Assembly: GCF_964186625.1 (NCBI RefSeq)
Contig: NZ_OZ075110.1
Span: forward strand, 358,501-422,500
DNA length: 64,000 nucleotides
Reading direction: 5' to 3'
Source of the DNA: Asticcacaulis sp. MM231
Lineage (GTDB): Bacteria; Pseudomonadota; Alphaproteobacteria; Caulobacterales; Caulobacteraceae
The first letter of the stretch is position 1; each line of letters begins with the position of its first letter. The notes beneath the pieces are model-generated. The model did no database searches. It saw nothing but the letters and a program-made list of their open reading frames with translations, and was not told where the DNA came from. Both the position numbers and the translations under genes were made by a program. Of the stretch, positions 45,760-54,241 are shown piece by piece.

Positions 45760-46038
45760 GTGAGCAGCGCGTCCAGAAACCCTACAAACCGATTTTACCA
45801 GATGGCCGTCGACCGCCTGATTGAGGCGCGCAAAGCAAAATCCTGGAGTCAATATGATCTGGCAAAAGCGTGGAAGCGTCACCAGAGTATCATCGCCAAG
45901 GTTGAAACGGGTCAGCGCAGATTGGAACTGATCGAATTCATCGATCTTTGCGTCATACTGGATATTGACCCCGCCCCTCTCATCGCCCAGATCCACAATA
46001 CGATGGGCGGTAAGGTCGAAAACGAGCGTGTCGCTTAG
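45760..46038 (+). CDS. Small XRE-family helix-turn-helix regulator
   Basis: 92 residues from a GTG start with GGAG 7 bp upstream. The whole protein is one HTH domain: DRLIEARKAKSWSQYDLAKA, then WKRHQSIIAKVETGQRRLEL with the recognition helix, then IEFIDLCVILDIDPAPLIAQ. This is the Cro/CI-type fold common in small stand-alone regulators. The upstream region is AT-rich. It faces a convergent small gene at 46053-46358, 15 bp away. A toxin-antitoxin role is conceivable but the partner does not resemble a known toxin. Confidence 0.8.
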   Translation: MSSASRNPTNRFYQMAVDRLIEARKAKSWSQYDLAKAWKRHQSIIAKVETGQRRLELIEFIDLCVILDIDPAPLIAQIHNTMGGKVENERVA

Positions 46039-46052
46039 GCATAGAACGCATC

Positions 46053-46358
46053 TTACCAGGGAAAGCGCTTGCCAAAGAGTGAGCGATAGTGGTTGCGCTC
46101 AGCACCACTGAGCACCCTTTCGCTGAGCACCCGGCGCTCTCCATCGCAAATATCAGCCCATTTCAAGACCATGACCTCGGGGGCGCGACACAAAAACCGA
46201 AAGGTTTTACAGGTGTTTTCGCCATGACTGTTTACGCACTGGGGCTCCAGGTCAAGCCACCGGCCTTCACCCAGAAGGGCATTTAAATAGGTGATAATAG
46301 AACGATCGCCGGCCTCGTTCTTAGCCAAGGGAAGTCGGAATTCAATTTCGTAAATCAC
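46053..46358 (-). CDS. Small hypothetical protein
   Basis: 101 residues, unrecognised. It reads as a plausible globular protein with mixed charge and several Cys (IYEIEFRLPLAKNEAGDRSI, then WLDLEPQCVNSHGENTCKTF). There is no signal peptide or membrane segment. The open frame begins with GTG at 46358 and the ribosome site is poor, so the start could differ. It converges on the XRE regulator with a 15-bp gap. A perfect inverted repeat at 46418-46434 lies 60 bp upstream and could be an operator for it. Confidence 0.5.
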   Translation of the reverse strand: MIYEIEFRLPLAKNEAGDRSIITYLNALLGEGRWLDLEPQCVNSHGENTCKTFRFLCRAPEVMVLKWADICDGERRVLSERVLSGAERNHYRSLFGKRFPW

Positions 46359-46417
46359 CCGCCTGATCTTTCAAGTATGACGCCGAAAAATAACATAGTA
46401 CCAATTTCACTTGAATT

Positions 46418-46434
46418 AATTCGATAATCGAATT
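46418..46434. promoter_or_regulatory. Perfect 8-bp inverted repeat, candidate operator
   Basis: AATTCGAT and its complement flank a single base in an otherwise AT-rich segment between the small hypothetical gene and the PAS-HTH gene. The compact symmetry fits a dimeric HTH regulator such as the nearby XRE protein. Nothing else is recognised in the 340-bp gap 46359-46699. Confidence 0.4.
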
Positions 46435-46699
46435 AGATGTAGCCATCCGCATCTTTCGCTCAGGGATTGAGCTTCGCGCTTGAGAAGATGAACGGATAAA
46501 GGGCGCTCCTACCTACGCGCTATGGCCGTTTTTGTGCGCTGCAAACGCTTTCAGCGTCAACGACCTTAGGCGTGAGCGTAGCGGTTGGGGTTATGGTTTG
46601 ATCTTTTGGTATGCAGGCAGAGTGACGCGTGAAAACTGATATGCTCGCCCATAAGAAACTTGGGTCCGGCCACCCCGAAATCTCCCGCTTGCCTGTCCG

Positions 46700-47776
46700 A
46701 TGGTGGCTTTGATGCCCTACAGTCGTAAGCTGAGCTCACTCCACGTGATTTCTCTGATGGAGAACCTGGGCGGACAGGGCAGGATTGAATTTTCCATTGC
46801 CTGCCCTGATGAGCCCGTTGTCTTGTCAAACGGGCTCAAACCCCTTTTGGCCTTGAGCCACTCTGATCCCGTCACCCTGGAAGGGGTCGCCGGCGCGATC
46901 CATGCCTCTGACCGGGCCCTGTTTATTTCCGACGTTACAGCCATGCGTCGCGGGCAGGAACCTCCCCCTAGGATATACCGCGTGGCGGCTTCGCTCGCAC
47001 GCTCGCGCTACGTTTCTTTGACACCTCAAACTCTTATGAGTGACGATGGAGCAGTTCAAAAGATTGTCTGTCTGGTGCAGGATGCCAGCGCGACAGAAAC
47101 GCTGCGGCGTTACCAGGCCTGCAGTGTCCAGTGCATCCGGACCGTCATGAGCTTTTTTGACATAGAATGCATCTGGCGCGCCGATTCCAGCGGTCGGCTC
47201 TTTGAACACGTGACGGCGGGCCATCTCGAAGGGGTGGCGCCTAATTTCGACCCTCTGCTGCCGGACTCGCTGCACCCGGATGACCGGGACAGGGCTCTGT
47301 CGACCATAGCCCAGGCCATGTCGACAGGAGAGGATTTTTGCATCAGCCTGCGCATATTTGGCGCCGATGGGGTTCCACGCACCTACTGCAAAAAAGGCAT
47401 GCTGTTCAACAATGACCTTAAGGGTCCGGAATGGTGGGGACTGATTGTCGAAGAAAAAGCCTCGCCGCCCTTGACCAAGCTGGACCTGGGATGCGTCATT
47501 ACGCTTGTCACCGGTGCGACCTTGAGAGCGCTGTGCAGCCTGGCGGCCTGCACCCACGACGAACTGGCACGCATGACCGGCCTGTCCCGTACCACGATTC
47601 ATCGCATGTTTTCGACGAACGAACCGCTTGCCGGGGTCTTCAAGCATAAAACCGTTGAGCAGGTTGTGCGTATCTTTCCAAAATTCGGGATCCGCTTTTA
47701 TATAGATCCCGATGGCCTCCTGGCCTTCTCACACCAAAATGTGCCGCACGCGCCTGGTAATGCACAGCACGCCTGA
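46700..47776 (+). CDS. PAS-domain protein with C-terminal helix-turn-helix
   Basis: 358 residues. The centre (about 140-250) resembles a PAS fold with PAC-like end: VMSFFDIECIWRADSSGRLF, LLPDSLHPDDRDRALSTIAQ, AMSTGEDFCISLRIFGADGV, WWGLIVEEK. The C-terminal 90 residues hold an HTH, LRALCSLAACTHDELARMTG followed by LSRTTIHRMFSTN. The N-terminal 130 residues are less clear and may be another degenerate sensor domain. No membrane segment is visible, so it is a cytoplasmic sensor-regulator for an unknown signal. Two ATGs (46700, 46712) are possible starts and neither has a good ribosome site. A hairpin at 47804 ends its transcript. Confidence 0.75.
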   Translation: MVALMPYSRKLSSLHVISLMENLGGQGRIEFSIACPDEPVVLSNGLKPLLALSHSDPVTLEGVAGAIHASDRALFISDVTAMRRGQEPPPRIYRVAASLARSRYVSLTPQTLMSDDGAVQKIVCLVQDASATETLRRYQACSVQCIRTVMSFFDIECIWRADSSGRLFEHVTAGHLEGVAPNFDPLLPDSLHPDDRDRALSTIAQAMSTGEDFCISLRIFGADGVPRTYCKKGMLFNNDLKGPEWWGLIVEEKASPPLTKLDLGCVITLVTGATLRALCSLAACTHDELARMTGLSRTTIHRMFSTNEPLAGVFKHKTVEQVVRIFPKFGIRFYIDPDGLLAFSHQNVPHAPGNAQHA

Positions 47777-47803
47777 CCCACGCGCCACCCCAACATGAGG
47801 GCG

Positions 47804-47836
47804 GGCCGGTGACAATTCGTTAAATCATCACCGGCC
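47804..47836. terminator. Bidirectional hairpin terminator candidate
   Basis: GGCCGGTGA at 47804-47812 pairs perfectly with 47828-47836 across a 15-nt AT-rich loop. It lies between two convergent genes (the PAS-HTH gene and the 109-residue gene downstream of the chemoreceptor), so it could serve both. Confidence 0.5.
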
Positions 47837-47888
47837 GGGGAGAGGTACGCTTACCAACTGTCACACTACGCTTACTGTTACGCTACTG

Positions 47889-48218
47889 CTAAGACGGGGT
47901 GCCCAGCCCGTCCGCCTCTCCGCTTCTTCCACCTGCCGCATCTACACTGACAGCAAGTTTCAGAAAGCTCTCAACGAATATATCCAGCCCCTTCAGCATC
48001 AGACCGACGGTCTCGGGCTGCTCCGCCTCCATCAGGCGTCCGAGGTGCAGGCATTCCTGACGCAGGGTGTCAAATTTCACTTGCGTCAATGCTGTCAACG
48101 TCGACCGCTCATCCAGCAGGTGCTGGTGGGAGATCCGTTTGGCGAGCCGCCGGGCGCCCGCTTCGGTCAAGGCAGAAGGATGAACGCAGACCTGCGCGGA
48201 TGTCATGACCGTTTCCAT
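47889..48218 (-). CDS. Small protein coupled to the chemoreceptor gene
   Basis: 109 residues, not recognised. Predicted mostly helical: ALTEAGARRLAKRISHQHLL, TALTQVKFDTLRQECLHLGR and GLMLKGLDIFVESFLKLAVS. There is no signal peptide. The start codon overlaps the chemoreceptor stop (TGATG), so it is almost certainly translated from the same transcript. The coupling suggests a function in the same signalling path, but it is not CheW, CheD or another named chemotaxis protein as far as I can see. Confidence 0.7.
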   Translation of the reverse strand: METVMTSAQVCVHPSALTEAGARRLAKRISHQHLLDERSTLTALTQVKFDTLRQECLHLGRLMEAEQPETVGLMLKGLDIFVESFLKLAVSVDAAGGRSGEADGLGTPS

Positions 48219-49924
48219 CAGGCGGCCCTCACATTTGCCAGGAACTTGTCCATCTCGTGATGGAGTCGCTCAGCCTGTTCCGCCAGCTCACTTGACGAGC
48301 TAAGGACCTGCGCCGCCGCACTTCCGGTTTGTTCAGCGGCATCCGACACGCCACCAATATTGGCGGTCACCTCGGTCGTTCCCATGGAAGCCTGGTTGAC
48401 GGCGTGAACGATCTCCTGCGTCGCCGCATTTTGCTGTTCAACAGCCGAAGCGATCGCGGTCGAGGCGCTGTTGATATGCGTAATGGTACCGCCGATGTTT
48501 TGCATCGCCTTGAACGCGCGGCTCGTGGCTTCCTGGATCTGCGCTATTTTCTCAGATATCTCCGTCGTCGCCTTGGCGGTCTGGCCGGCCAGCGCCTTGA
48601 CTTCGGAGGCGACCACAGCAAACCCCTTGCCGGCCTCGCCCGCGCGCGCCAACTCAATGGTCGCGTTCAGGGCCAGGAGATTGGTCTGACTGGCAAGCCC
48701 GGAGATCATGTCGACAAAGCCACCAATACTGGCCGCCGCCTCGTTCAGTTCTTCGACGATGCGGCCGGCCTCGACCGCTTCCGTCATGGCCGTCGCCGAG
48801 ATTTGCGCCGAGCTTTCCACCTGACGCCCGATCTCGGACACCGATGCGCCCAGTTCTTCCGTTGACGCCGCCACTGAGGCGACATTGGCCCCCGCCTCTT
48901 CCGCCGCCGTCGAGACAGCCAAAGACTGAGCCGATGCCTCATGCGCCGTGGCGCTCAATTGCTGTGCCGCCGCCTGAAGCTCCGTAGCAGCGCCCGATAC
49001 CATGGTCACGATACCGCCAACGGATTTTTCGAAATCGTCAGCCAGATCGAGCATACCCTGACGCCGCTCCGCCTCAGCCTTTTCCTTGAGCTCGACCGCC
49101 GCAGCTTCCAGCTCGCGCGCCTTGAGCGCATTGTCCTTAAAGATGGCCAGACCCTTGGCGATATCGCCGCATTCGTCATGGCGTTCCGCACCGGTCACAA
49201 CCGTATCCAGCCGGCCATCCGCCAGGCCGCGAAGCTGTTCGACAGAATGCGCCAGAGGCCTGGCAATGCCGAAGGTGGCCATAAGCCAGCCCACCAGCAA
49301 GCCGGAGAAGACACCGCACACCGCCACGATAATCATGATGATGCTTAAACGCTTGCTCTCAGCGACCGCCTTCTTGGCTGTCTCCGTGCCGCGGGCGTCC
49401 AGAGTGGCTTCATATTTCCTGACCAAATCGGCCAGCTTCTTCGCTCGTGTGCGATTGTCCACCACGGCCTGAGAAAGCCGTTGCTGTTCTCCATCAAGAT
49501 GGGCCTTAGTCTTAACGTCCTCGGCCATGGCATAAACGCCCTTCATACCATCGAGATATTCGCTATAGGCATGCTTTATCTCTTCAAGCATGGCCTTTTC
49601 ATTATCGTTCGCGACCTTACTTGACTGTTCGAGGCGCTCAGGGAAGTTTTTGTTCGCTTCTTCACTTACCTCACGGGCCGCCTGGATGGTTGTGTCTGTC
49701 GGGTCAGCAGCGATCTGGTATTCGGTGCGATTGGATCTGATAACATCCTGCGTCATGCGAGCACCCACAGTCGCAGCCGAACCCACGCGGTCCACCTCTG
49801 CAAGCGTTTCCGCCAGATGATTGAAATTGCTGACGCCAAAATAGGCGATAAAGGCCGTGATTGCACTTGTGATCCCCACAAGTATCAGCAACTTCATCTG
49901 CATCTTTATGTTGTTGAAGTTCAT
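48218..49924 (-). CDS. Methyl-accepting chemotaxis protein
   Basis: 568 residues from the ATG at 49924, chosen because GGGAGAG lies 5 bp upstream; the longer frame to 49966 has no such site. A first membrane helix ([20 protein letters not shown]) is followed by a helical periplasmic domain of about 160 residues. A second helix ([20 protein letters not shown]) comes next, then HAMP ([20 protein letters not shown]). The cytoplasmic signalling domain has the conserved hairpin tip [20 protein letters not shown] preceded by [13 protein letters not shown]. The C-terminus lacks the NWETF-type pentapeptide for CheR. It senses an unknown ligand and signals through CheA/CheW. No other che genes are present in the window. 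Confidence 0.92.
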   Translation of the reverse strand: MNFNNIKMQMKLLILVGITSAITAFIAYFGVSNFNHLAETLAEVDRVGSAATVGARMTQDVIRSNRTEYQIAADPTDTTIQAAREVSEEANKNFPERLEQSSKVANDNEKAMLEEIKHAYSEYLDGMKGVYAMAEDVKTKAHLDGEQQRLSQAVVDNRTRAKKLADLVRKYEATLDARGTETAKKAVAESKRLSIIMIIVAVCGVFSGLLVGWLMATFGIARPLAHSVEQLRGLADGRLDTVVTGAERHDECGDIAKGLAIFKDNALKARELEAAAVELKEKAEAERRQGMLDLADDFEKSVGGIVTMVSGAATELQAAAQQLSATAHEASAQSLAVSTAAEEAGANVASVAASTEELGASVSEIGRQVESSAQISATAMTEAVEAGRIVEELNEAAASIGGFVDMISGLASQTNLLALNATIELARAGEAGKGFAVVASEVKALAGQTAKATTEISEKIAQIQEATSRAFKAMQNIGGTITHINSASTAIASAVEQQNAATQEIVHAVNQASMGTTEVTANIGGVSDAAEQTGSAAAQVLSSSSELAEQAERLHHEMDKFLANVRAA

Positions 49925-50198
49925 AAACGCTCTCCCATGATTGCGACAGCCAGGCCCGACCGCCACGTTTAAGCATGACCCCCAGGCCCTGCCCGATCAG
50001 GGTGAATCAACACGGTGAAAGCAGATTTAAGAAAACGGCCTCATGCTACCGCGTCAAGGCGCAAAAATTGACGCTCACAGGACCAATTTGAACGTGAGAA
50101 AATATCAGGACGCGTAAAATGTTACCTGATGCTTCATTTCTGACATCCTGGGCAAGCTCAAGGGTGATTCGACGGCGCAAGGTCTGCGACCGCGGCCA

Positions 50199-50993
50199 TC
50201 ACGCCAGATGGAGTTTGAAGCCCAGCGTCTCGGCGGCATCCCGGATGAAATCGGGCGCATCAGCGTCAGTGATCAGAACATCGATCTCACTGATATCGAT
50301 AATGCGGTGAAGGCATATCTTGCCGAACTTCGACGCGTCGGTGACAGCGATCACCTGACGCGCCGTCTCGACCATCTTGCGGTTCAATTGCGCTTCCGGC
50401 TCATGGTGCGTGGTGATGCCCCGCTCGACGTCGAAACCATCGACACCCAGAAACAGCTTGTCGAGCAGCAGCTCATCGAGCGCCGCCACCGTCTGCGCGC
50501 CATAGAAGGCCATGTTCTTGCGGCGCAACTCGCCGCCCAGCATGATGATCTTTATCTTTCGTTTCTGCGCCAGGGCCGACAAGACACCGAAATCATTGGT
50601 GACAACGGTGATCTCCTCATCATCCGGCAGGAAACGGGCGATCTGCAGCGCCGTGGTGCCGGAATCGAGCATGATCGAATCACCCGGCTCCACCATGCTG
50701 GCCGCCAGTTGCCCGATCCGCTCCTTTTCCTCGGTGTGGATAACGCGCTTGGTCTCGATCGGCGGCTCGGCATTGACCGTCACCACTTCTGAGGAAATCG
50801 CGCCACCATAAGCGCGCGTGGCGATTCCGTGTTCCTCAAGATAGTGCAGGTCCTTGCGGATCGTCTGCATCGACACGCCGAACTGCTCGGACAGCGCCAC
50901 CACCTGAACGCTGCCGCGTGATTTGAGCATGGATGTGATGTCACGCCGACGCTCGGAGGTGTCGCGCGTCAGTCTTACGGAATCTTCCGCCAT
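50199..50993 (-). CDS. DeoR/GlpR-family transcriptional regulator (AgaR-like)
   Basis: 264 residues from the ATG at 50993, 8 bp after GAAGG. The N-terminal DeoR helix-turn-helix reads RGSVQVVALSEQFGVSMQTI then RKDLHYLEEHGIATRAYGGA, with the usual signature. The C-terminal sugar-phosphate sensor domain contains IMLDSGTTALQIARFLPDD, VVTNDFGVLSALAQK and FLGVDGFDVERGITTH. Members typically repress sugar catabolism until a phosphorylated sugar binds. The gene is divergent from a TBDR, and the operator-like motif between them recurs upstream of the GH36 and gatZ-agaS operons. I infer an AgaR-type role governing GalNAc use, with a sugar phosphate of that pathway as effector. Confidence 0.88.
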   Translation of the reverse strand: MAEDSVRLTRDTSERRRDITSMLKSRGSVQVVALSEQFGVSMQTIRKDLHYLEEHGIATRAYGGAISSEVVTVNAEPPIETKRVIHTEEKERIGQLAASMVEPGDSIMLDSGTTALQIARFLPDDEEITVVTNDFGVLSALAQKRKIKIIMLGGELRRKNMAFYGAQTVAALDELLLDKLFLGVDGFDVERGITTHHEPEAQLNRKMVETARQVIAVTDASKFGKICLHRIIDISEIDVLITDADAPDFIRDAAETLGFKLHLA

Positions 50994-51150
50994 AGTCATA
51001 ACCTTCGTAAGGCGCACCCCGGCACGCCTGAAGTTTCGCTTATCACTCAATTGTGGAGGAATTTCAACCTCGCCGCCATTCCCAACGCGGCCGGAATAGG
51101 ATCAGATACGAAAAATGTGTCAATTTTGCTTCGTTTTTGTTTCGAATGAC

Positions 51151-51172
51151 ATATAAAACGAAAGATAATGTA
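51151..51172. promoter_or_regulatory. Candidate DeoR/AgaR operator between deoR and TBDR
   Basis: ATAAAACGAAAGATAATGT at 51153-51171 matches the minus-strand site at 38088 in 17 of 19 positions. Nearby on the opposite strand is ATTCGAAACAAAAACGAAG, a further pair of CGAAA half-sites. The segment lies 85-100 bp before the TBDR start and about 160 bp before deoR, so both promoters could be controlled. Confidence 0.6.
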
Positions 51173-51255
51173 GACAGAAAAGCGAAACCGTACATAAATC
51201 GCAACATAAGGGAAGGCGCTGGCCCGCCCCGTTCGCGACATAAGGAGACACACCT

Positions 51256-54072
51256 ATGCTGACCACGTCCCGATATCAAAAATGGCTCATATCCAGTGCG
51301 GCCGTCATGGCCCTCAGTTTCGCAGCCTCCCTCACCCAGGCCCAGGAGACAGCCCCCGCCCCTGAACCGGCAAGCGACGAGCCGATACAGGAGGTGGTCG
51401 TTGTGGGGGTGCGCGGCAGCGTCGCCCGCGCCGTCAAGCTGAAGCGGGACGCGACCACGGTTCAGGACTCGATCAGCGCCCTTGAACTTGGCATGTTCCC
51501 GGACGACAACGTCGCCGACTCGCTCAGCCACATCACCGGCGTATCTATTTCGCGCACGGCCGGTGGCGAAGGCCAGAAGGTCAGCGTCCGCGGTCTTGGG
51601 CCAGAATACACGCTTTCGACCTTCAACGGGCGCATCCTGGCCACCGACGGCGCCGGCCGTGACTTCGCCTACGACGTGCTGCCCTCTGACGTGATCAGCG
51701 GCGCCGACGTCATCAAGGGCGCCGAAGCCGCCAACACCGAAGGCGCCATCGGCGGCCTGATCAATCTGCGCTCGGCCAGCCCCTTCGACAAGCGCGGCCC
51801 GCACGGCATCGTCCGCATCGAAGGCGACCGCAACCAGATGTCGGAACTCGACGGCAAAAAGCTGTCGGGCGTCTACAGCACCACCTTTGCCGACGACAAG
51901 TTTGGCGTGTTGCTAGGTGTCGTCCTCGAAGAACGCGACGACCGCACGGATATAGCCGGCAATGACGGCGGCTGGACGCGCAATGCCGATCCAACGGACG
52001 AAAGCTGGCTGTGGGGCAATGCCTGGGGCGGCAGCATCGATCCCAACAATAACGGCGTGCTCGACGAAGACGAATATGGCCTGATTGCACCAGGACAGTT
52101 CCGCGTCGGCTCGATCCTCGAACAGAAGAAGCGCAGCGCCTACACAGCTAAGCTGGAATGGCGGCCGAACGATAATTTCCGTCTGGTGGTCGACGGCCTG
52201 ACGACCAAGCTCGACTCGCCGCAGGTTGGCTATCAGCAGTCCTTCTACCCGCTATACGCGCCGGGGCGCTGGTCGAATATGGTGATTGAAAACGGCATCG
52301 TCACCAGCTTTGACATGGACAATACCGATCCGGAAATGCGCCTCAATCCGGAACTGCTCAATCAAACCTCCTACCGCGTCGTCGATACCAGCCTTTACGG
52401 CGTCAATGCGGCGTGGAGCGTCTCGGATAGCCTGACCCTGACCGGCGACCTCTATCGCTCGACCTCCTCACGTCATTCCGGTGGGCAGGACAGTTATGTC
52501 GTGCTGCGCATGAATCAGCCCAATACGGCCCATATCGAACTGACCGGTGCCTATGTCCCGAGCGTTACGGTCAACTTCGATGACGGCCGCGACCTCACCA
52601 GCGGTCTGGCAAACGGCCAATTCACCGATTCCGATTTCAACACCCACTACTTCTCGCTGGCCGGCGATAATATCGACGACGAAATCAACGGCGCGGCCTT
52701 TGCCGGCACATGGAAAGTCGGCAAATCATGGTTTGACAGCCTGGAATTTGGCCTCAACTACACTGACCGCAAGAAATCACGCGACCTCATCAACAACTCC
52801 CTGACCGGCGGCGCGGACTACTATTCCGGCAACAATGCCATCAATGTCGGCGATCTCAACGCCAATGTGATTTCGCACAGTTTCAGCCTGCCAAACTTCA
52901 TGAGTGAGGTCAGCGGCAATTTTCCGCGTACCTTCCTGGCCTTCGATATCGCCAGCTATCAAAAGGCCCTGGCCGGTTATGATGGCAACCTGCGTCCGGA
53001 TGGCGAGCCTTACGACTATGCAGCCGCCGCGCCGGTTTGGAATCCGCTGCAAAGCTATCGCGTCGGAGAAAAAACCTGGTCAAGCTATGTCCAGGCCAAT
53101 CTCGAAGGCGAGCGCTGGAGCGGCAATGTCGGCGTGCGCGTCGTACAGACTAAGACGACCGCTCAGGCCTGGGACGCGAAGATCCTCGAGATCATTGAGA
53201 ACGGTGCCTTCAACTATACCGCCGTCTATGCCGATCCGACCTCGGTGCAGCAGGACAACGACTACACCTACGTCCTGCCCTCGGCCAACCTGAACTACCG
53301 TATCACCGATGAGTTGCGGCTGCGTCTTGGCGCTGCCAAGACGATGGCGCGCCCGTCGGTCGAGATGCTGGCCCCGACCAATACCACCGAAAGCGTATCC
53401 TGGGGCGAGTTTACCCAGATATATGGTGGCAACGCCGCTCTGAAACCCTATTCGGCCGATCAGTTCGACGCGTCCTTGGAATGGTACTTCAGCAAGAACT
53501 CGATCCTCAACTTTGCCGCCTTCAGCAAGCACATCGAAGATCAGATCACCACGAGCTGGGAACCCGGTCAGGACATCGGCGTACCGGGCCACCTCTTCAA
53601 TATCAGCCGTCCGATCAATGGCGATTACGCCAAGGTTAAAGGAATCGAAATCGGCCTGCAACACTTCCTCGACAACGGCTTCGGCGTGCGTGCCCAATAT
53701 ACCCGCAACTGGTCCAGAAGCTGGGTCGGCGATGAAGAGCGGCCGCTCGAAGGCATAGCCCCTTCGGTCTACTCTCTGGGTGTTTTCTATGACCACGGCA
53801 AGGTGTCGCTGAGCCTCACCGGTGACCATACCGATGGTTTTGTCACGGCGATCAATGTGCTGGGCGCCGGTTATAACGAGGAGGCCGATCCGATCACGTG
53901 GGTTACGGCCCACGCCTCTTACAAGATCAACGACAACCTCGATATCACCCTTGAAGGCCAGAACCTTCTCGATGAAGCCAATACCTACAGCATCAACGGC
54001 AACCCGTTGCTCCCGCAGGGTTATTACCGCTACGGCGCCTCTTACAAGCTGGGCGTAAGCTACAGGTTCTAA
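51256..54072 (+). CDS. TonB-dependent receptor, Caulobacter-type, probable galactosamine-glycan importer
   Basis: 938 residues with a signal peptide (WLISSAAVMALSFAASLTQA) and an AAGGAGA ribosome site. A Pro/Glu-rich linker leads to EVVVVGVRGSVARAVKLKRD, the TonB-box region. The plug is ISALELGMFPDDNVADSLSH, ITGVSISRTAGGEGQKVSVR and AANTEGAIGGLINLRSASPF. The barrel runs to YKLGVSYRF with the C-terminal Phe expected for outer-membrane insertion. It is intact. The divergent deoR gene and shared operator motif tie it to the GH36/agaS module 13-20 kb away. This is the best argument for its substrate; substrate identity is inference. Confidence 0.93.
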   Translation: MLTTSRYQKWLISSAAVMALSFAASLTQAQETAPAPEPASDEPIQEVVVVGVRGSVARAVKLKRDATTVQDSISALELGMFPDDNVADSLSHITGVSISRTAGGEGQKVSVRGLGPEYTLSTFNGRILATDGAGRDFAYDVLPSDVISGADVIKGAEAANTEGAIGGLINLRSASPFDKRGPHGIVRIEGDRNQMSELDGKKLSGVYSTTFADDKFGVLLGVVLEERDDRTDIAGNDGGWTRNADPTDESWLWGNAWGGSIDPNNNGVLDEDEYGLIAPGQFRVGSILEQKKRSAYTAKLEWRPNDNFRLVVDGLTTKLDSPQVGYQQSFYPLYAPGRWSNMVIENGIVTSFDMDNTDPEMRLNPELLNQTSYRVVDTSLYGVNAAWSVSDSLTLTGDLYRSTSSRHSGGQDSYVVLRMNQPNTAHIELTGAYVPSVTVNFDDGRDLTSGLANGQFTDSDFNTHYFSLAGDNIDDEINGAAFAGTWKVGKSWFDSLEFGLNYTDRKKSRDLINNSLTGGADYYSGNNAINVGDLNANVISHSFSLPNFMSEVSGNFPRTFLAFDIASYQKALAGYDGNLRPDGEPYDYAAAAPVWNPLQSYRVGEKTWSSYVQANLEGERWSGNVGVRVVQTKTTAQAWDAKILEIIENGAFNYTAVYADPTSVQQDNDYTYVLPSANLNYRITDELRLRLGAAKTMARPSVEMLAPTNTTESVSWGEFTQIYGGNAALKPYSADQFDASLEWYFSKNSILNFAAFSKHIEDQITTSWEPGQDIGVPGHLFNISRPINGDYAKVKGIEIGLQHFLDNGFGVRAQYTRNWSRSWVGDEERPLEGIAPSVYSLGVFYDHGKVSLSLTGDHTDGFVTAINVLGAGYNEEADPITWVTAHASYKINDNLDITLEGQNLLDEANTYSINGNPLLPQGYYRYGASYKLGVSYRF

Positions 54073-54131
54073 GGCGGCTGCCTGATGGCCTTTTCCCAGT
54101 GGCCTTCAGACGTTTCGGTAAATGTAGCGCC

Positions 54132-54166
54132 AGGCGCGTGTCCGGTATCCGGCGCGCGCTTTTTTA
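54132..54166 (+). terminator. Rho-independent terminator after the TBDR
   Basis: A GC-rich hairpin (GCGCGTGTCCGG / CCGGCGCGCGC with one bulge and a TAT loop) followed directly by six T residues, 60-90 bp after the receptor stop. Confidence 0.75.
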
Positions 54167-54241
54167 TGCACTAGGGCAACGCCTCTCGGACGGGAATATA
54201 ATCAGGTTCTAAGGCTTTCATGATGTAAGGCGGGGCGGAGG

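Noticed and set aside
46053..46358. Toxin of a toxin-antitoxin pair with the XRE protein
   Set aside because: The two genes converge rather than overlap in one operon, and the sequence lacks RelE, HigB, HipA or other toxin motifs that I recognise.
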